Shown here: positions 46,303-53,807 of the stretch, in pieces
Numbering within the stretch: the first letter of the stretch is position 1
Layout: each line of letters starts with the position of its first letter
The notes under the pieces: generated by a model
What the model saw: the letters and a program-made list of their open reading frames with translations, nothing else
Databases searched by the model: none
Told to the model about the DNA's origin: nothing
Assembly (NCBI RefSeq): GCF_900101495.1
Contig: NZ_FMUS01000002.1
Coordinates: 1-64,000 of the forward strand
Direction of reading: 5' to 3'
Length of the DNA: 64,000 nt
From: Alkaliphilus peptidifermentans DSM 18978
GTDB taxonomy: Bacteria > Bacillota > Clostridia > Peptostreptococcales > Natronincolaceae
Translations under genes and position numbers: made by a program

Positions 46303-46437
46303 TCAATTGACTTCTTCTTTTAATATTCTTTTTATAATTAATTCCTCTAGCATCACCTGAAATTCTTTTTCTCCAGCCCATTCATGCTTTACTTCAATCT
46401 TCTCATCACCATTTGATTTAATCTTTTCACTACTCAA
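46303..46437 (-). CDS. Small acidic/basic protein upstream of the recombinase, candidate directionality factor
   Basis: A 44-residue ORF from TTG (46,437) with AAGGTGG 5 bp upstream: MSSEKIKSNGDEKIEVKHEW..., ending LIIKRILKEEVN. Its stop codon is 10 bp before the recombinase start, so both share a transcript. No family recognised. Small ORFs coupled to serine recombinases often encode recombination directionality factors (for example SprB of SPbeta and CD1234 of the C. difficile skin element); this role is only inferred. GTG three codons earlier is an alternative start. Confidence 0.55.
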   Translation of the reverse strand: MSSEKIKSNGDEKIEVKHEWAGEKEFQVMLEELIIKRILKEEVN

Positions 46438-46473
46438 ATCCTCCACCTTCCTCTATAGCTAATTACTTAATTA

Positions 46474-46501
46474 AGCTTATGCACCCTTCCCGTTGTCCTA
46501 T
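46474..46501 (-). promoter_or_regulatory. Candidate sigma-E/K-like promoter of the recombinase operon
   Basis: Minus strand TTAATAG (-35 like, ATA) then, 17 bp on, CATAAGCT (-10 like, CATA-N3-T). The start point would be about 30 nt before the small ORF. The match to the mother-cell consensus is loose, and no sigma-A promoter was evident. Confidence 0.28.
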
Positions 46502-46512
46502 TAACGAACTTT

Positions 46513-46706
46513 TAAAAAAGAGTTAAGAGATAAAAGAGAAAATTGAGAATTGAGAATTGAAAATTGAAAATTGAAATAAGTGCTAAGAGCTAAGAGGCAA
46601 ATAAAAAAAGGAATTTGATTTTTATCAAACTCCTACTTGCATTACTAATTACTCATTACTAATTACTCATTACTCATTACTCATTAGCCATTACTCATTA
46701 CTCATT
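46513..46706. repeat. Tandem heptamer repeats after psuG (AATTGAG/AATTGAA and CTCATTA)
   Basis: Two blocks: AATTGAG and AATTGAA units (about 46541-46577), and CATTACT units with variants (about 46640-46706), separated by the psuG terminator. The repeat families are the same as at 9.1, 21.1 and 35.8 kb. Confidence 0.8.
46602..46633 (-). terminator. Intrinsic terminator after psuG
   Basis: Stem GGAATTTGAT (46610-46619) / ATCAAACTCC (46624-46633), followed on the minus strand by T7. It sits between two repeat blocks. Confidence 0.75.
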
Positions 46707-46731
46707 TCATTTGGACATTTATATAAAGAGC

Positions 46732-47646
46732 CTATAACTTTGCGAAATCGACAGCTAGCTTTGCAGCTACTTCAGCATTATTATATACCAGGTGAATGTT
46801 GGCATCTAAGCTATTACCTTCTGTAATCTCTTTAACCTTAGCTAAAAGAAATGGAGTGCTTTCCTTTCCCTTAATTCCTTTTGCCTCGGCCTCAACAACA
46901 GCATTATCAATTGCATTATTAATCATATCATAGTTCATTTCATATTCTTCAGGTATAGGATTAGCCACCACAATACCACCCTTTAAGCCAATATCCCATT
47001 TTGCCTTTAATGCAAATGCCAGCTCCTTTGTATCCTCAACACTGTAGTCAACATTAAAACCACTTCTTCTTGTATAGAAGGCTGGCAATTCATTAGTTTT
47101 ATAGCCTACTACTGGTACTCCATGGGTTTCAAGATATTCAAGGGTTAATCCTATATCTAGTATTGATTTAGCTCCTGCACAAACAACTGCAAGATTGGTG
47201 TTGGCTAACTCCTGTAGGTCTGCTGAAATATCAAAGGTATTATTGGCTCCCCTATGGACACCGCCAATTCCACCAGTAGCAAATACTCTAATGCCGGCTA
47301 GATCTGCAATAATCATTGTAGATGCAACTGTTGTGGCACCATCAGCTTTTTTTGCAATTATAAAAGGTATATCCCTACGACTTGCTTTATGGATGTCTTT
47401 CCCTTTTCCAAGATACTCTATTTCATCTATTGTTAGCCCTGCCTTTAGTTTGCCATTGATTATGGCAATAGTAGCAGGTATTGCTCCATTTTTTCTAACA
47501 ATCTCTTCTACTCGAAGGGCGGTTTCTACATTTTGTGGATAAGGCATACCATGGGAAATAATAGTTGACTCTAAAGCAACTACTGGTTGATTATTTTCTA
47601 TTGCAGATTTCACCTCTGGATGAACTTCAATATATTTTCCTAACAT
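46732..47646 (-). CDS. psuG: Pseudouridine-5'-phosphate glycosidase
   Basis: A 304-residue PsuG: VVALESTIISHGMPYPQN near the N-terminus, GKDIHKASRRDIPF with the catalytic lysine region, and TGGIGGVHRGA in the middle. It splits pseudouridine 5'-phosphate into uracil and ribose 5-phosphate. It overlaps the end of psuK by 7 bp and is followed by a terminator. Cargo of the murA element. Confidence 0.95.
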   Translation of the reverse strand: MLGKYIEVHPEVKSAIENNQPVVALESTIISHGMPYPQNVETALRVEEIVRKNGAIPATIAIINGKLKAGLTIDEIEYLGKGKDIHKASRRDIPFIIAKKADGATTVASTMIIADLAGIRVFATGGIGGVHRGANNTFDISADLQELANTNLAVVCAGAKSILDIGLTLEYLETHGVPVVGYKTNELPAFYTRRSGFNVDYSVEDTKELAFALKAKWDIGLKGGIVVANPIPEEYEMNYDMINNAIDNAVVEAEAKGIKGKESTPFLLAKVKEITEGNSLDANIHLVYNNAEVAAKLAVDFAKL

Positions 47647-48734
47647 AAGTCGATATCCTCCATTTCTCTATTTATATTATCGATTGACATATTGGGGTTA
47701 ATTGTATTTTCATGAGATAAAGCCACCTGTGCTGCAGCCATAGCAAATATAGTTGATTTTTTAATATGAAACTTATTTAAATAGCTATAAATTAACGCCG
47801 CCATAAAAGCATCACCAGCACCCGTAGCATTTACTACCTCTCTTTTCGATGCATTTATTATTCCATCCTCAATTCCATTTGTATAATATACCCCGCCTTC
47901 TCCTAAGGTAATAAAAGCTCTTCTTACTCCCTTTTTCAAAAAGTACTCTCCTGCTCTTTTAATATCAGCTTCGTTATTAATCTTAATTCCCGCAAGAATT
48001 TCTGCCTCTACTCTATTGGGCTTAATAGTGTGAAATTTGCCAATTAAGTCCTTAATTCGTACAGCTTTCGAAGTGGATACAGTGTCTAAGAAAAACACTT
48101 TATCTTTATGATGTGTTAAGGCATATTCTATTGTCTCGGTAGGAATGTTTGTATCTACTATGCAAAGAGCAGCATGTTGAAGCAGATGATTTTTCTCCTG
48201 CAAATACTGAACTGTTAATTCATTAAATATATCCATATCTGATATAGCTCCTAACATGTCTCCCTTCTCATCTAAAAGGGACAGATATGTTGAGGTTGAC
48301 TTGCCCTTTAATGTAAGTGATTCAGACATGTCTAGCCCTGTTTTAAGAGCCTCCGTTAAAATCCTTTTACCATAGGGGTCATCCCCGATAACACTAATAA
48401 GCTTGGTTTCAATACCTAATTTCACTAGATTCTCACCAATGTTTCGGCCTACACCACCAAATGAAATTTTAACACTACCAGGATTAGAGTCTCTTATAAC
48501 AAAATTTTCCTTTGGAAAGCCCTGAATGTCAACGTTTGTGCCACCTATTATACACACATATTCACCTTCCTTAACAATATATCCCTTACCAGCTATATAG
48601 CCTTTCCTTTGCAGGTTTGTAATATGGACAGCTACAGAAGACCTAGTAATATTAAGGCTGTTGGCAAGCTCCTTTTGTGAAACAAGAGGGTTTTTCTTTA
48701 TTAATTCGATTATTTGCCTTTCCCGCTCAGTCAT
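47640..48734 (-). CDS. psuK: HTH-fused PfkB-family pseudouridine kinase
   Basis: A 364-residue protein. The N-terminal winged helix (about 1-55, LVSQKELANSLNITRSSVAV) precedes a PfkB carbohydrate kinase domain (about 60-355) with GGVGRNIGENLVKLG and the ATP-binding/catalytic NATGAGDAFMAAL. It phosphorylates pseudouridine for PsuG. The fused HTH is seen in family members such as YeiI and suggests autoregulation through the palindrome just upstream. Gene pair psuK-psuG is translationally coupled. Confidence 0.93.
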   Translation of the reverse strand: MTERERQIIELIKKNPLVSQKELANSLNITRSSVAVHITNLQRKGYIAGKGYIVKEGEYVCIIGGTNVDIQGFPKENFVIRDSNPGSVKISFGGVGRNIGENLVKLGIETKLISVIGDDPYGKRILTEALKTGLDMSESLTLKGKSTSTYLSLLDEKGDMLGAISDMDIFNELTVQYLQEKNHLLQHAALCIVDTNIPTETIEYALTHHKDKVFFLDTVSTSKAVRIKDLIGKFHTIKPNRVEAEILAGIKINNEADIKRAGEYFLKKGVRRAFITLGEGGVYYTNGIEDGIINASKREVVNATGAGDAFMAALIYSYLNKFHIKKSTIFAMAAAQVALSHENTINPNMSIDNINREMEDIDLC

Positions 48735-48752
48735 AGTACCTCCTTTACTTTT

Positions 48753-48767
48753 GTTTATTTAATAAAC
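48753..48767. promoter_or_regulatory. Palindromic operator candidate for psuKG
   Basis: GTTTATT-T-AATAAAC, a perfect 7-bp inverted repeat just downstream of the predicted -10 box. A likely target of the winged helix fused to PsuK. Confidence 0.55.
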
Positions 48768-48784
48768 TTTTGCTTATACAGTTA

Positions 48785-48813
48785 TTTATAACATATATTT
48801 TCACATTTTGCAA
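48785..48813 (-). promoter_or_regulatory. Sigma-A promoter of psuKG
   Basis: TTGCAA, 17 bp, TATAAA on the minus strand. The palindrome at 48,753-48,767 lies over the start region. Confidence 0.6.
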
Positions 48814-48900
48814 TTAATTATTCAAGAAAATTATAAATTTAAAAACATATTTTTTCTATGGCTCTGTTAAAGACAAAATGTTGATATCTATATTAAATAG

Positions 48901-48937
48901 GAAAGCTGGTTAAGGAAATTCACCTTAACCAGCTTTC
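48901..48937 (-). terminator. Terminator after the ABC exporter genes
   Basis: Stem GAAAGCTGGTTAAGG (48901-48915) / CCTTAACCAGCTTTC (48923-48937), 15 bp and perfect, but only a weak T tract follows. Confidence 0.7.
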
Positions 48938-48947
48938 AAACCAAAAT

Positions 48948-50774
48948 TTATTTTTCTAAAGCCTTCTTTCCTTCTTCCTCCATAAATTGATTGGTATATA
49001 GTCTATAATAGTAGCCCTTCTTTTGTATAAGCTGAAGATGATTACCTGCTTCTTCTATTCTCCCTTTTCTAATAACAAGAATTCTATCTGCAGAGCGTAT
49101 TGTAGAAAGTCTATGGGCAATAATAAAGCTTGTTCTGCCCTTTAAAATTCGACTTATGGCTTTTTGAATCATCTGCTCTGTTTCTGTATCAATGGATGAG
49201 GTAGCCTCATCTAAAACAAAAATCTTAGGATTTGCCAATACTGCCCTTGCAAATGAAATTAGCTGTTTTTCTCCTGATGATAATAAACCACCACCTTCAC
49301 CCACCTCAGAATCATATCCCTTTTCCAGCTTCATAATAAAATCATGGGCATTTACAAGCTTTGCTGCCCTAATAATATCCATTTCATTGGCATCAAGTCT
49401 GCCGTATTGAATGTTTTCTTTTATGGTTCCACTAAACAAGTGGGGACTTTGCAAAACATATCCTAAATTAGATTGAAGCCATAGCTGAGACCGTTCCCTA
49501 TAATTAACTCCATCAATTAATATTTCTCCCTTTGTCGGTTCATAAAAACGACAGGCCAGGTTTACTATTGTACTTTTACCCGAACCAGTTTCCCCCACAA
49601 GGGCTATTGTTTCTCCTGCCTTTACTTCTAAATTGAAATCCTTTAGAATTGGTTCTTCTGAAATATAGCTAAAGGAAACATTTCTAAAGGTTATATTTCC
49701 CTTTATCTCTGGCCAATTCTTTCTTAAAGGATCAAAGGAATCACCATACTGGCTTACAATTTCTAAGCTGTCTTTAATTTCTGGCTCAGTATTAATCATA
49801 GACATTACTCGCTCTGCCGATGCATGGGCAGATTGAATCTCTGCAAATACCCTTGCTAATTCTCTTATTGGTTCAAAGAATTGAATTGTATATGAAATGA
49901 AAGCTACTAAAGTTCCATAGGTTATTGCATATTTTGCAACCTCTATCCCTCCAAACCATAGAGCCAAGGCTGTTCCAATACTTCCAAAGGTTAATACAAT
50001 AGGTAGAAACATAGATGAGAATATGGCGGCTCTAATTGATGAAGCCTGCATTTCTCTTGTAATACCTGTGAACTCTTCTAAATTTTCTGCTTCTCTTACC
50101 AATACCTTTGTAGTTTTTGCTCCTGTTATACCCTCATTAAAGGACCCAGTAATTTTTGAATTTATTTTTCTTACACTTCTATATTCTTTTAATATTTTTT
50201 TCTGGAAGTATAGACTTGTAATTAATAATATTGGGATTACTGAAAGTGATATTAATGCCAACTGCCAATTAAGAAATAGCATTACAGCAATAATTGCTGT
50301 CATTTTTGTAAAGCCCCATAAAATATCAACCATACCCCACGATACTATTTCACCTAGTCTCGTTATATCAGAAGTCATTCGAGCCATCAGCCATCCAACA
50401 GCTTTATTATCATAGTATGATAAGGAAAGCTCTTGAAGTCTTTTAAATCCCTTTTTTCTAATATCATAGGTCAAAGTAGTTTCAATTTTACCGGCTATTG
50501 ATATAAATAACCATATGTTTCCCGCCAGTAATATTACCAACAATCCATATAGGGCTATAAAGCCTGATATCCCCTCTAATTGCCCTTCATAAATAAAACG
50601 ATCGATTGCTACTAAAGTCATTAGAGGGAATGCTGCTTCAACCACTGCCACTAAAACCATTGAAACAATCAATAGTAGAATTAGTTTTTTCATCGGTAGA
50701 GTATACTTAAATATCTCCCACCAAAGCTTCAGATCAAATTTCTGATTATGTTCTTGTTCCTTAAGTTCCATCAT
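48948..50774 (-). CDS. Heterodimeric ABC exporter subunit with the intact catalytic glutamate (BmrD/LmrD-like)
   Basis: A 608-residue half-transporter: six membrane segments (about 25-330) and a nucleotide-binding domain (about 350-600). Walker A is GETGSGKST; the signature is LSSGEKQL instead of LSGGQ; Walker B is FVLDEATSSID with the catalytic Glu. With its partner, which has the reverse defects, it would form one active and one degenerate ATP site, the hallmark of BmrCD/LmrCD-type multidrug exporters. Follows the partner gene by 58 bp. Cargo of the murA element. Confidence 0.92.
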   Translation of the reverse strand: MMELKEQEHNQKFDLKLWWEIFKYTLPMKKLILLLIVSMVLVAVVEAAFPLMTLVAIDRFIYEGQLEGISGFIALYGLLVILLAGNIWLFISIAGKIETTLTYDIRKKGFKRLQELSLSYYDNKAVGWLMARMTSDITRLGEIVSWGMVDILWGFTKMTAIIAVMLFLNWQLALISLSVIPILLITSLYFQKKILKEYRSVRKINSKITGSFNEGITGAKTTKVLVREAENLEEFTGITREMQASSIRAAIFSSMFLPIVLTFGSIGTALALWFGGIEVAKYAITYGTLVAFISYTIQFFEPIRELARVFAEIQSAHASAERVMSMINTEPEIKDSLEIVSQYGDSFDPLRKNWPEIKGNITFRNVSFSYISEEPILKDFNLEVKAGETIALVGETGSGKSTIVNLACRFYEPTKGEILIDGVNYRERSQLWLQSNLGYVLQSPHLFSGTIKENIQYGRLDANEMDIIRAAKLVNAHDFIMKLEKGYDSEVGEGGGLLSSGEKQLISFARAVLANPKIFVLDEATSSIDTETEQMIQKAISRILKGRTSFIIAHRLSTIRSADRILVIRKGRIEEAGNHLQLIQKKGYYYRLYTNQFMEEEGKKALEK

Positions 50775-50832
50775 CTTATCACCCTGCCTTCTATACTCTA
50801 ATGCTGTATAAATACTTTATTAAATATTTGCA

Positions 50833-52632
50833 TCAACTGGATTTTCCTAAAATTTCATCCTCTAGGCTTTGTATTTTCCAAATCCTACTATATAAGCCCT
50901 TTTGATTAATTAAATCCTCGTGTTTTCCCATCTCCACAAGTTGACCCTTATCTAATACTAAGATAAAGTCGGCCTCAGATAAGGTTGCAATTCGATGAGA
51001 AATTATAAATGTAGTCGCATTGTTTTTTCTTTTTTTCAATGCTCCTCGAATAGCAGCATCTGTTTCAGTATCTACTGCACTTAATGAATCATCAAAAACA
51101 ACTATTGGGGCATCTGAAATAAGGGTTCTGGCAATAGCCAGCCTTTGTTTTTGTCCTCCTGAAAGGGATACTCCCCTTTCTCCAACTAGTGTTTCATAGC
51201 CTTTGTCAAACTCTAAAACCACATCATGGATTGATGCAACTTTAGCAACGCTATAAACCTCATCGTCCGGAGCATTTCCCTTTCCCAGTCTAATGTTTTC
51301 TTTTATTGATTTTGCAAACAGGAATGGTTCCTGTAATATTAGACCAACATTCTTCCTAATCCATTTTTTGTCAATATCCTTTAGTTCCTTGCCATCTATT
51401 GTAATTGATCCCTTCTGATAATCAAAAAGTCTTGCCAACAGATGTACTAGTGTTGTTTTCCCTGCTCCTGTAGGTCCTAATATGGCTATAGTCTCCCCTG
51501 CCTTAACATCAAAGCTTATATTTTTTAAAATCGGCTTATCTTTTTCATATTCAAAGGATACATCTTTAAAGGAGATACTTCCTTCAATTGCTGGTTTTTC
51601 ACTGGTATTCTCCATGATTTCCTTAGGCACATCAAGTATTTCACTAATCCGTTCCAAAGAGACCATTGCTTTACCTAAATCGGTAATAACTCTTCCCATC
51701 TGTCTGATAGGCCATAAGAGCATTCCCACATAGGTATTGAATACAACCATTGTACCCAAGGTAATTCTTCCAGTAAATGTCCAGTATACACTTGTCATAA
51801 GGACAATCCCCATTTGCAGCATACACATAAAATCTGATATAGACCAATACCATGCAAATAAACGAATTAGTTTATAGGTTAAATCCCTGTTTGTTTTATT
51901 ATTTTTATCAAACTTTTCCACTTCGTGGGCCTGTCGTCCAAAAGCCCTTACAACCCTTAGTCCTGTTAGATTTTCCTGAAGAGTTGAAGACATTTTACCC
52001 TCAGCTTCCTCCATTAACCTAAATGCCTCTTTTACCTTTATAAAGAATATAACTGTAAAAATAAAAATTATTGGTATCAAGGCCATAGAGATCAATGTTA
52101 AGGTTATATCCATAGGTAGCATTATATAAATAGTAAATAGTAACATAAATAACGCACTGCCTATTTCGACAAATTGTGTTGCTAAAAATTTTCTAATTGT
52201 TTCAACATCAGAGGTACATCTCTGAATTAAATCTCCTGTTTCTGCATTTACATGATATTGATAGGGAAGGTACTGCAAATGATTATAAACACCATCACGT
52301 ATTCTTTTTGCAACCTTTTCTGCTGCTTCTGCTGACCACTTACCCTTCAAGAACAAGAAAACACCCCTCACAACTGCAAATCCAACAATTACAGCTGCAG
52401 GTATCCAAAGTTTATCTCTAAGAACCTCAACACCTCCAAATTCAGTGATCATCCTTTCTATCCAAATTGGTGCTTCTAATTCTTTACTACCAATTATTGA
52501 ATCAATAGTAACTTTAATAATTAAAGGTGCTGCAAGACTAAATATAGTTGCAAGCCCAATGCTTATAACTGCACCTAAGTACCGACTTCTATTTCCCTTC
52601 ATATAGTTCCATAGTTCCTTTAAATTCTTCAT
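50833..52632 (-). CDS. Heterodimeric ABC exporter subunit with degenerate ATP site (BmrC/LmrC-like)
   Basis: A 599-residue half-transporter: membrane domain (about 15-310) and nucleotide-binding domain (about 335-590). Walker A GPTGAGKTT and signature LSGGQKQR are canonical, but Walker B reads VVFDDSLSAVD, with Asp in place of the catalytic Glu, as in BmrC. Start ATG has GGGGGG-like sequence upstream. It is first of the two exporter genes and lies behind a leader peptide and attenuator, so expression is probably induced by ribosome-targeting drugs. Substrate unknown. Confidence 0.92.
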   Translation of the reverse strand: MKNLKELWNYMKGNRSRYLGAVISIGLATIFSLAAPLIIKVTIDSIIGSKELEAPIWIERMITEFGGVEVLRDKLWIPAAVIVGFAVVRGVFLFLKGKWSAEAAEKVAKRIRDGVYNHLQYLPYQYHVNAETGDLIQRCTSDVETIRKFLATQFVEIGSALFMLLFTIYIMLPMDITLTLISMALIPIIFIFTVIFFIKVKEAFRLMEEAEGKMSSTLQENLTGLRVVRAFGRQAHEVEKFDKNNKTNRDLTYKLIRLFAWYWSISDFMCMLQMGIVLMTSVYWTFTGRITLGTMVVFNTYVGMLLWPIRQMGRVITDLGKAMVSLERISEILDVPKEIMENTSEKPAIEGSISFKDVSFEYEKDKPILKNISFDVKAGETIAILGPTGAGKTTLVHLLARLFDYQKGSITIDGKELKDIDKKWIRKNVGLILQEPFLFAKSIKENIRLGKGNAPDDEVYSVAKVASIHDVVLEFDKGYETLVGERGVSLSGGQKQRLAIARTLISDAPIVVFDDSLSAVDTETDAAIRGALKKRKNNATTFIISHRIATLSEADFILVLDKGQLVEMGKHEDLINQKGLYSRIWKIQSLEDEILGKSS

Positions 52633-52675
52633 AGTAGACCCCCCTTGCGGTCAAAAATTATTATTTTTAACTAAG

Positions 52676-52726
52676 CTAAATAATGAACAATCCCTTATTT
52701 TTTTTATTACCTAACACTTTTTCCAT
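52676..52726 (-). CDS. 16-residue peptide between attenuator and exporter gene
   Basis: ATG with AAGGAGGAG 6-7 bp upstream, reading MEKVLGNKKNKGLFII. Its stop is 43 bp before the exporter start. It could be a second leader or a translational-coupling peptide. No homology can be claimed. Confidence 0.4.
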   Translation of the reverse strand: MEKVLGNKKNKGLFII

Positions 52727-52770
52727 CTACATCTCCTCCTTGAAATAGTACAAAAACATTAAAAACCCCC

Positions 52771-52822
52771 TATTGCTTAGGACTTTCTAATGGTGATTTG
52801 AATCCTGAATTCCTATGCAATA
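52771..52822 (-). promoter_or_regulatory. Second leader hairpin with terminator-like tail
   Basis: TCCTATGCAATA / TATTGCTTAGGA form a 12-bp stem with one mismatch around a 28-base loop. On the minus strand it is followed by GGGGG and T5. Possible second terminator of the leader region. Confidence 0.45.
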
Positions 52823-52824
52823 AA

Positions 52825-52922
52825 AAAACCTAGAAAGAAAACTACTTCCTAGGCAAAATATTACTTACTAAAATAATATCAAAAATAATTAAAGCCTAGG
52901 TAAGTATCCCCTTACCTAGGCT
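52825..52922 (-). promoter_or_regulatory. Ribosome-mediated transcription attenuator of the ABC exporter
   Basis: In transcript order: hairpin A, GCCTAGGTAAG with CTTACCTAGGC (52892-52922); then hairpin B, CCTAGGAA with TTTCTAGG plus T7, an intrinsic terminator (about 52825-52853). The 3' arm of A (CCTAGGC) can pair instead with the 5' arm of B (GCCTAGG), destroying the terminator. Hairpin A starts about 20 nt after the leader stop codon, close enough for a stalled ribosome to disturb it. Confidence 0.75.
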
Positions 52923-52942
52923 GAATTAACTTATTAATCAGT

Positions 52943-53083
52943 CTATGAGTAAAGATGATTTTTTTCCTTAATTAACAGATTATTTAATTTTGGACACACT
53001 ACTCCCTTGTTTGCTACAAAAATTGCTGCATTAGTAGTTAAAAACACTTTTGAACCACTGTTAACTAAAGTATTGATAATCAT
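52943..53083 (-). CDS. 46-residue leader peptide of the ABC exporter (BmrB-like role)
   Basis: ATG with a strong AGGAGGTGA upstream. Sequence begins MIINTLVNSGSKVFLTT and ends LLIKEKNHLYS. It has its own sigma-A promoter 43-71 bp upstream of the start, and is followed by alternate hairpins and a terminator. This arrangement equals that of bmrB before bmrCD in Bacillus subtilis; sequence similarity to BmrB is not claimed. No modification enzymes are nearby, which argues against a bacteriocin precursor. Confidence 0.7.
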   Translation of the reverse strand: MIINTLVNSGSKVFLTTNAAIFVANKGVVCPKLNNLLIKEKNHLYS

Positions 53084-53125
53084 CTTCTCACCTCCTAATT
53101 TTATTGATGCTCCTATTACAGTAAA

Positions 53126-53154
53126 ATTATACCATAGTATAATCCATCATACAA
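53126..53154 (-). promoter_or_regulatory. Sigma-A promoter of the leader-exporter operon
   Basis: TTGTAT (53149-53154), 17 bp, TATAAT (53126-53131) on the minus strand. Transcription would start about 35 nt before the leader ATG. Confidence 0.75.
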
Positions 53155-53305
53155 ACTTTTTTTTATGATAATTATTAATTTTTTAAAAGCTTTGTATAAT
53201 TACAATTCTTAGTCATCCTCAGAATTTTAGAAATTAATAATTTAATTTCTTTATTCCATTTATAACTTCAATTTCAATTCTATAGTCTTATTTCAATCAT
53301 CATTT

Positions 53306-53338
53306 AACATATAAAATTCATCATTTGATTTATATGTT
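53306..53338. repeat. Inverted repeat next to the high-coordinate attachment core
   Basis: AACATATAAA (53306-53315) / TTTATATGTT (53329-53338), 15 bp inside the element from the core. It could be a recombinase-binding half-site pair of the attachment site or a weak hairpin. Confidence 0.45.
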
Positions 53339-53350
53339 CAATATGTATTA

Positions 53351-53698
53351 CTATCCACCTGGATAGCTAATTTTAACCTTTCCACATCTCGAAAGCATTG
53401 CACCTAGAAAAATAATAGAAGAACGCATTTCCCTAACAAGATCCTCAGGAATCTCATAGTTGTTCAATCCCTTTGAATTGACCACCAGAGTATTGTTCTC
53501 CCTTTTCACTTCACAACCTACTGACCTTAAAATTTTTGTCATTGTAATAACATCTGATAATCTAGGAATATCGTGTACTACATTTAGTCCACCATTTAAT
53601 ACCGTTGCTGCTAATATAGGAAGTACAGAATTTTTCGCTCCATTCACTCGTACTTCCCCAACTAATTTATTTCCTCCAAGGATTTCATACCTACTCAC
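53351..53698 (-). pseudogene. murA: murA, N-terminal fragment, split by the element
   Basis: 115 codons from GTG (GGAGGTGA 7 bp upstream): SRYEILGGNKLVGEVRVNGA with the catalytic lysine region NGAKNS, then EMRSSIIFLGAMLSRCG and a final KISYPGG directly followed by TAG in the element. The next residue in MurA proteins is the catalytic, fosfomycin-reactive cysteine, which is found at the C-terminal fragment 8.6 kb away. Alone, this fragment cannot be active. It lies downstream of murG, with a 110-bp gap. Confidence 0.93.
53353..53361. other. Attachment core, right (high-coordinate) end of the murA element
   Basis: Minus strand CAGGTGGAT, then AG to form the TAG stop. Identical to 44,739-44,747. 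Confidence 0.88.
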
Positions 53699-53807
53699 TA
53701 GTTGGTCACCTCCAAAGTTCTATATATTATGTATTATAATTGATTCAATTATGAAAATTACCAAATATATAAACATATTATGCAAAAAACTCGAAGGTGT
53801 TACTTTT

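Larger units (their letters stand above)
44739..53361 (-). mobile_element. 8.6-kb serine-recombinase intervening element inserted in murA
   Basis: Bounded by direct copies of CAGGTGGAT. Recombination between them would release an 8,614-bp circle and restore murA in frame (..S-Y-P-G-G-C-E-I-G..). The element carries, all on the minus strand: a leader peptide and attenuator, two ABC exporter genes, psuK, psuG, a small ORF and the recombinase. No phage structural genes or replication genes are present. It resembles the skin elements of sporulating Firmicutes in plan, but the host gene and cargo differ. The same heptamer repeats that occur elsewhere in the chromosome occur inside it, which suggests long residence. 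Confidence 0.93.

Noticed and set aside
47640-48734. HTH-kinase fusion in PsuK as a new architecture
   Set aside because: The same fusion is known in YeiI-type family members.
52943-53083. The 46-residue peptide as a bacteriocin or RiPP precursor exported by the ABC pair
   Set aside because: No peptidase domain in the exporter, no maturation enzyme nearby, and a full attenuator follows the peptide gene; a regulatory leader explains more.
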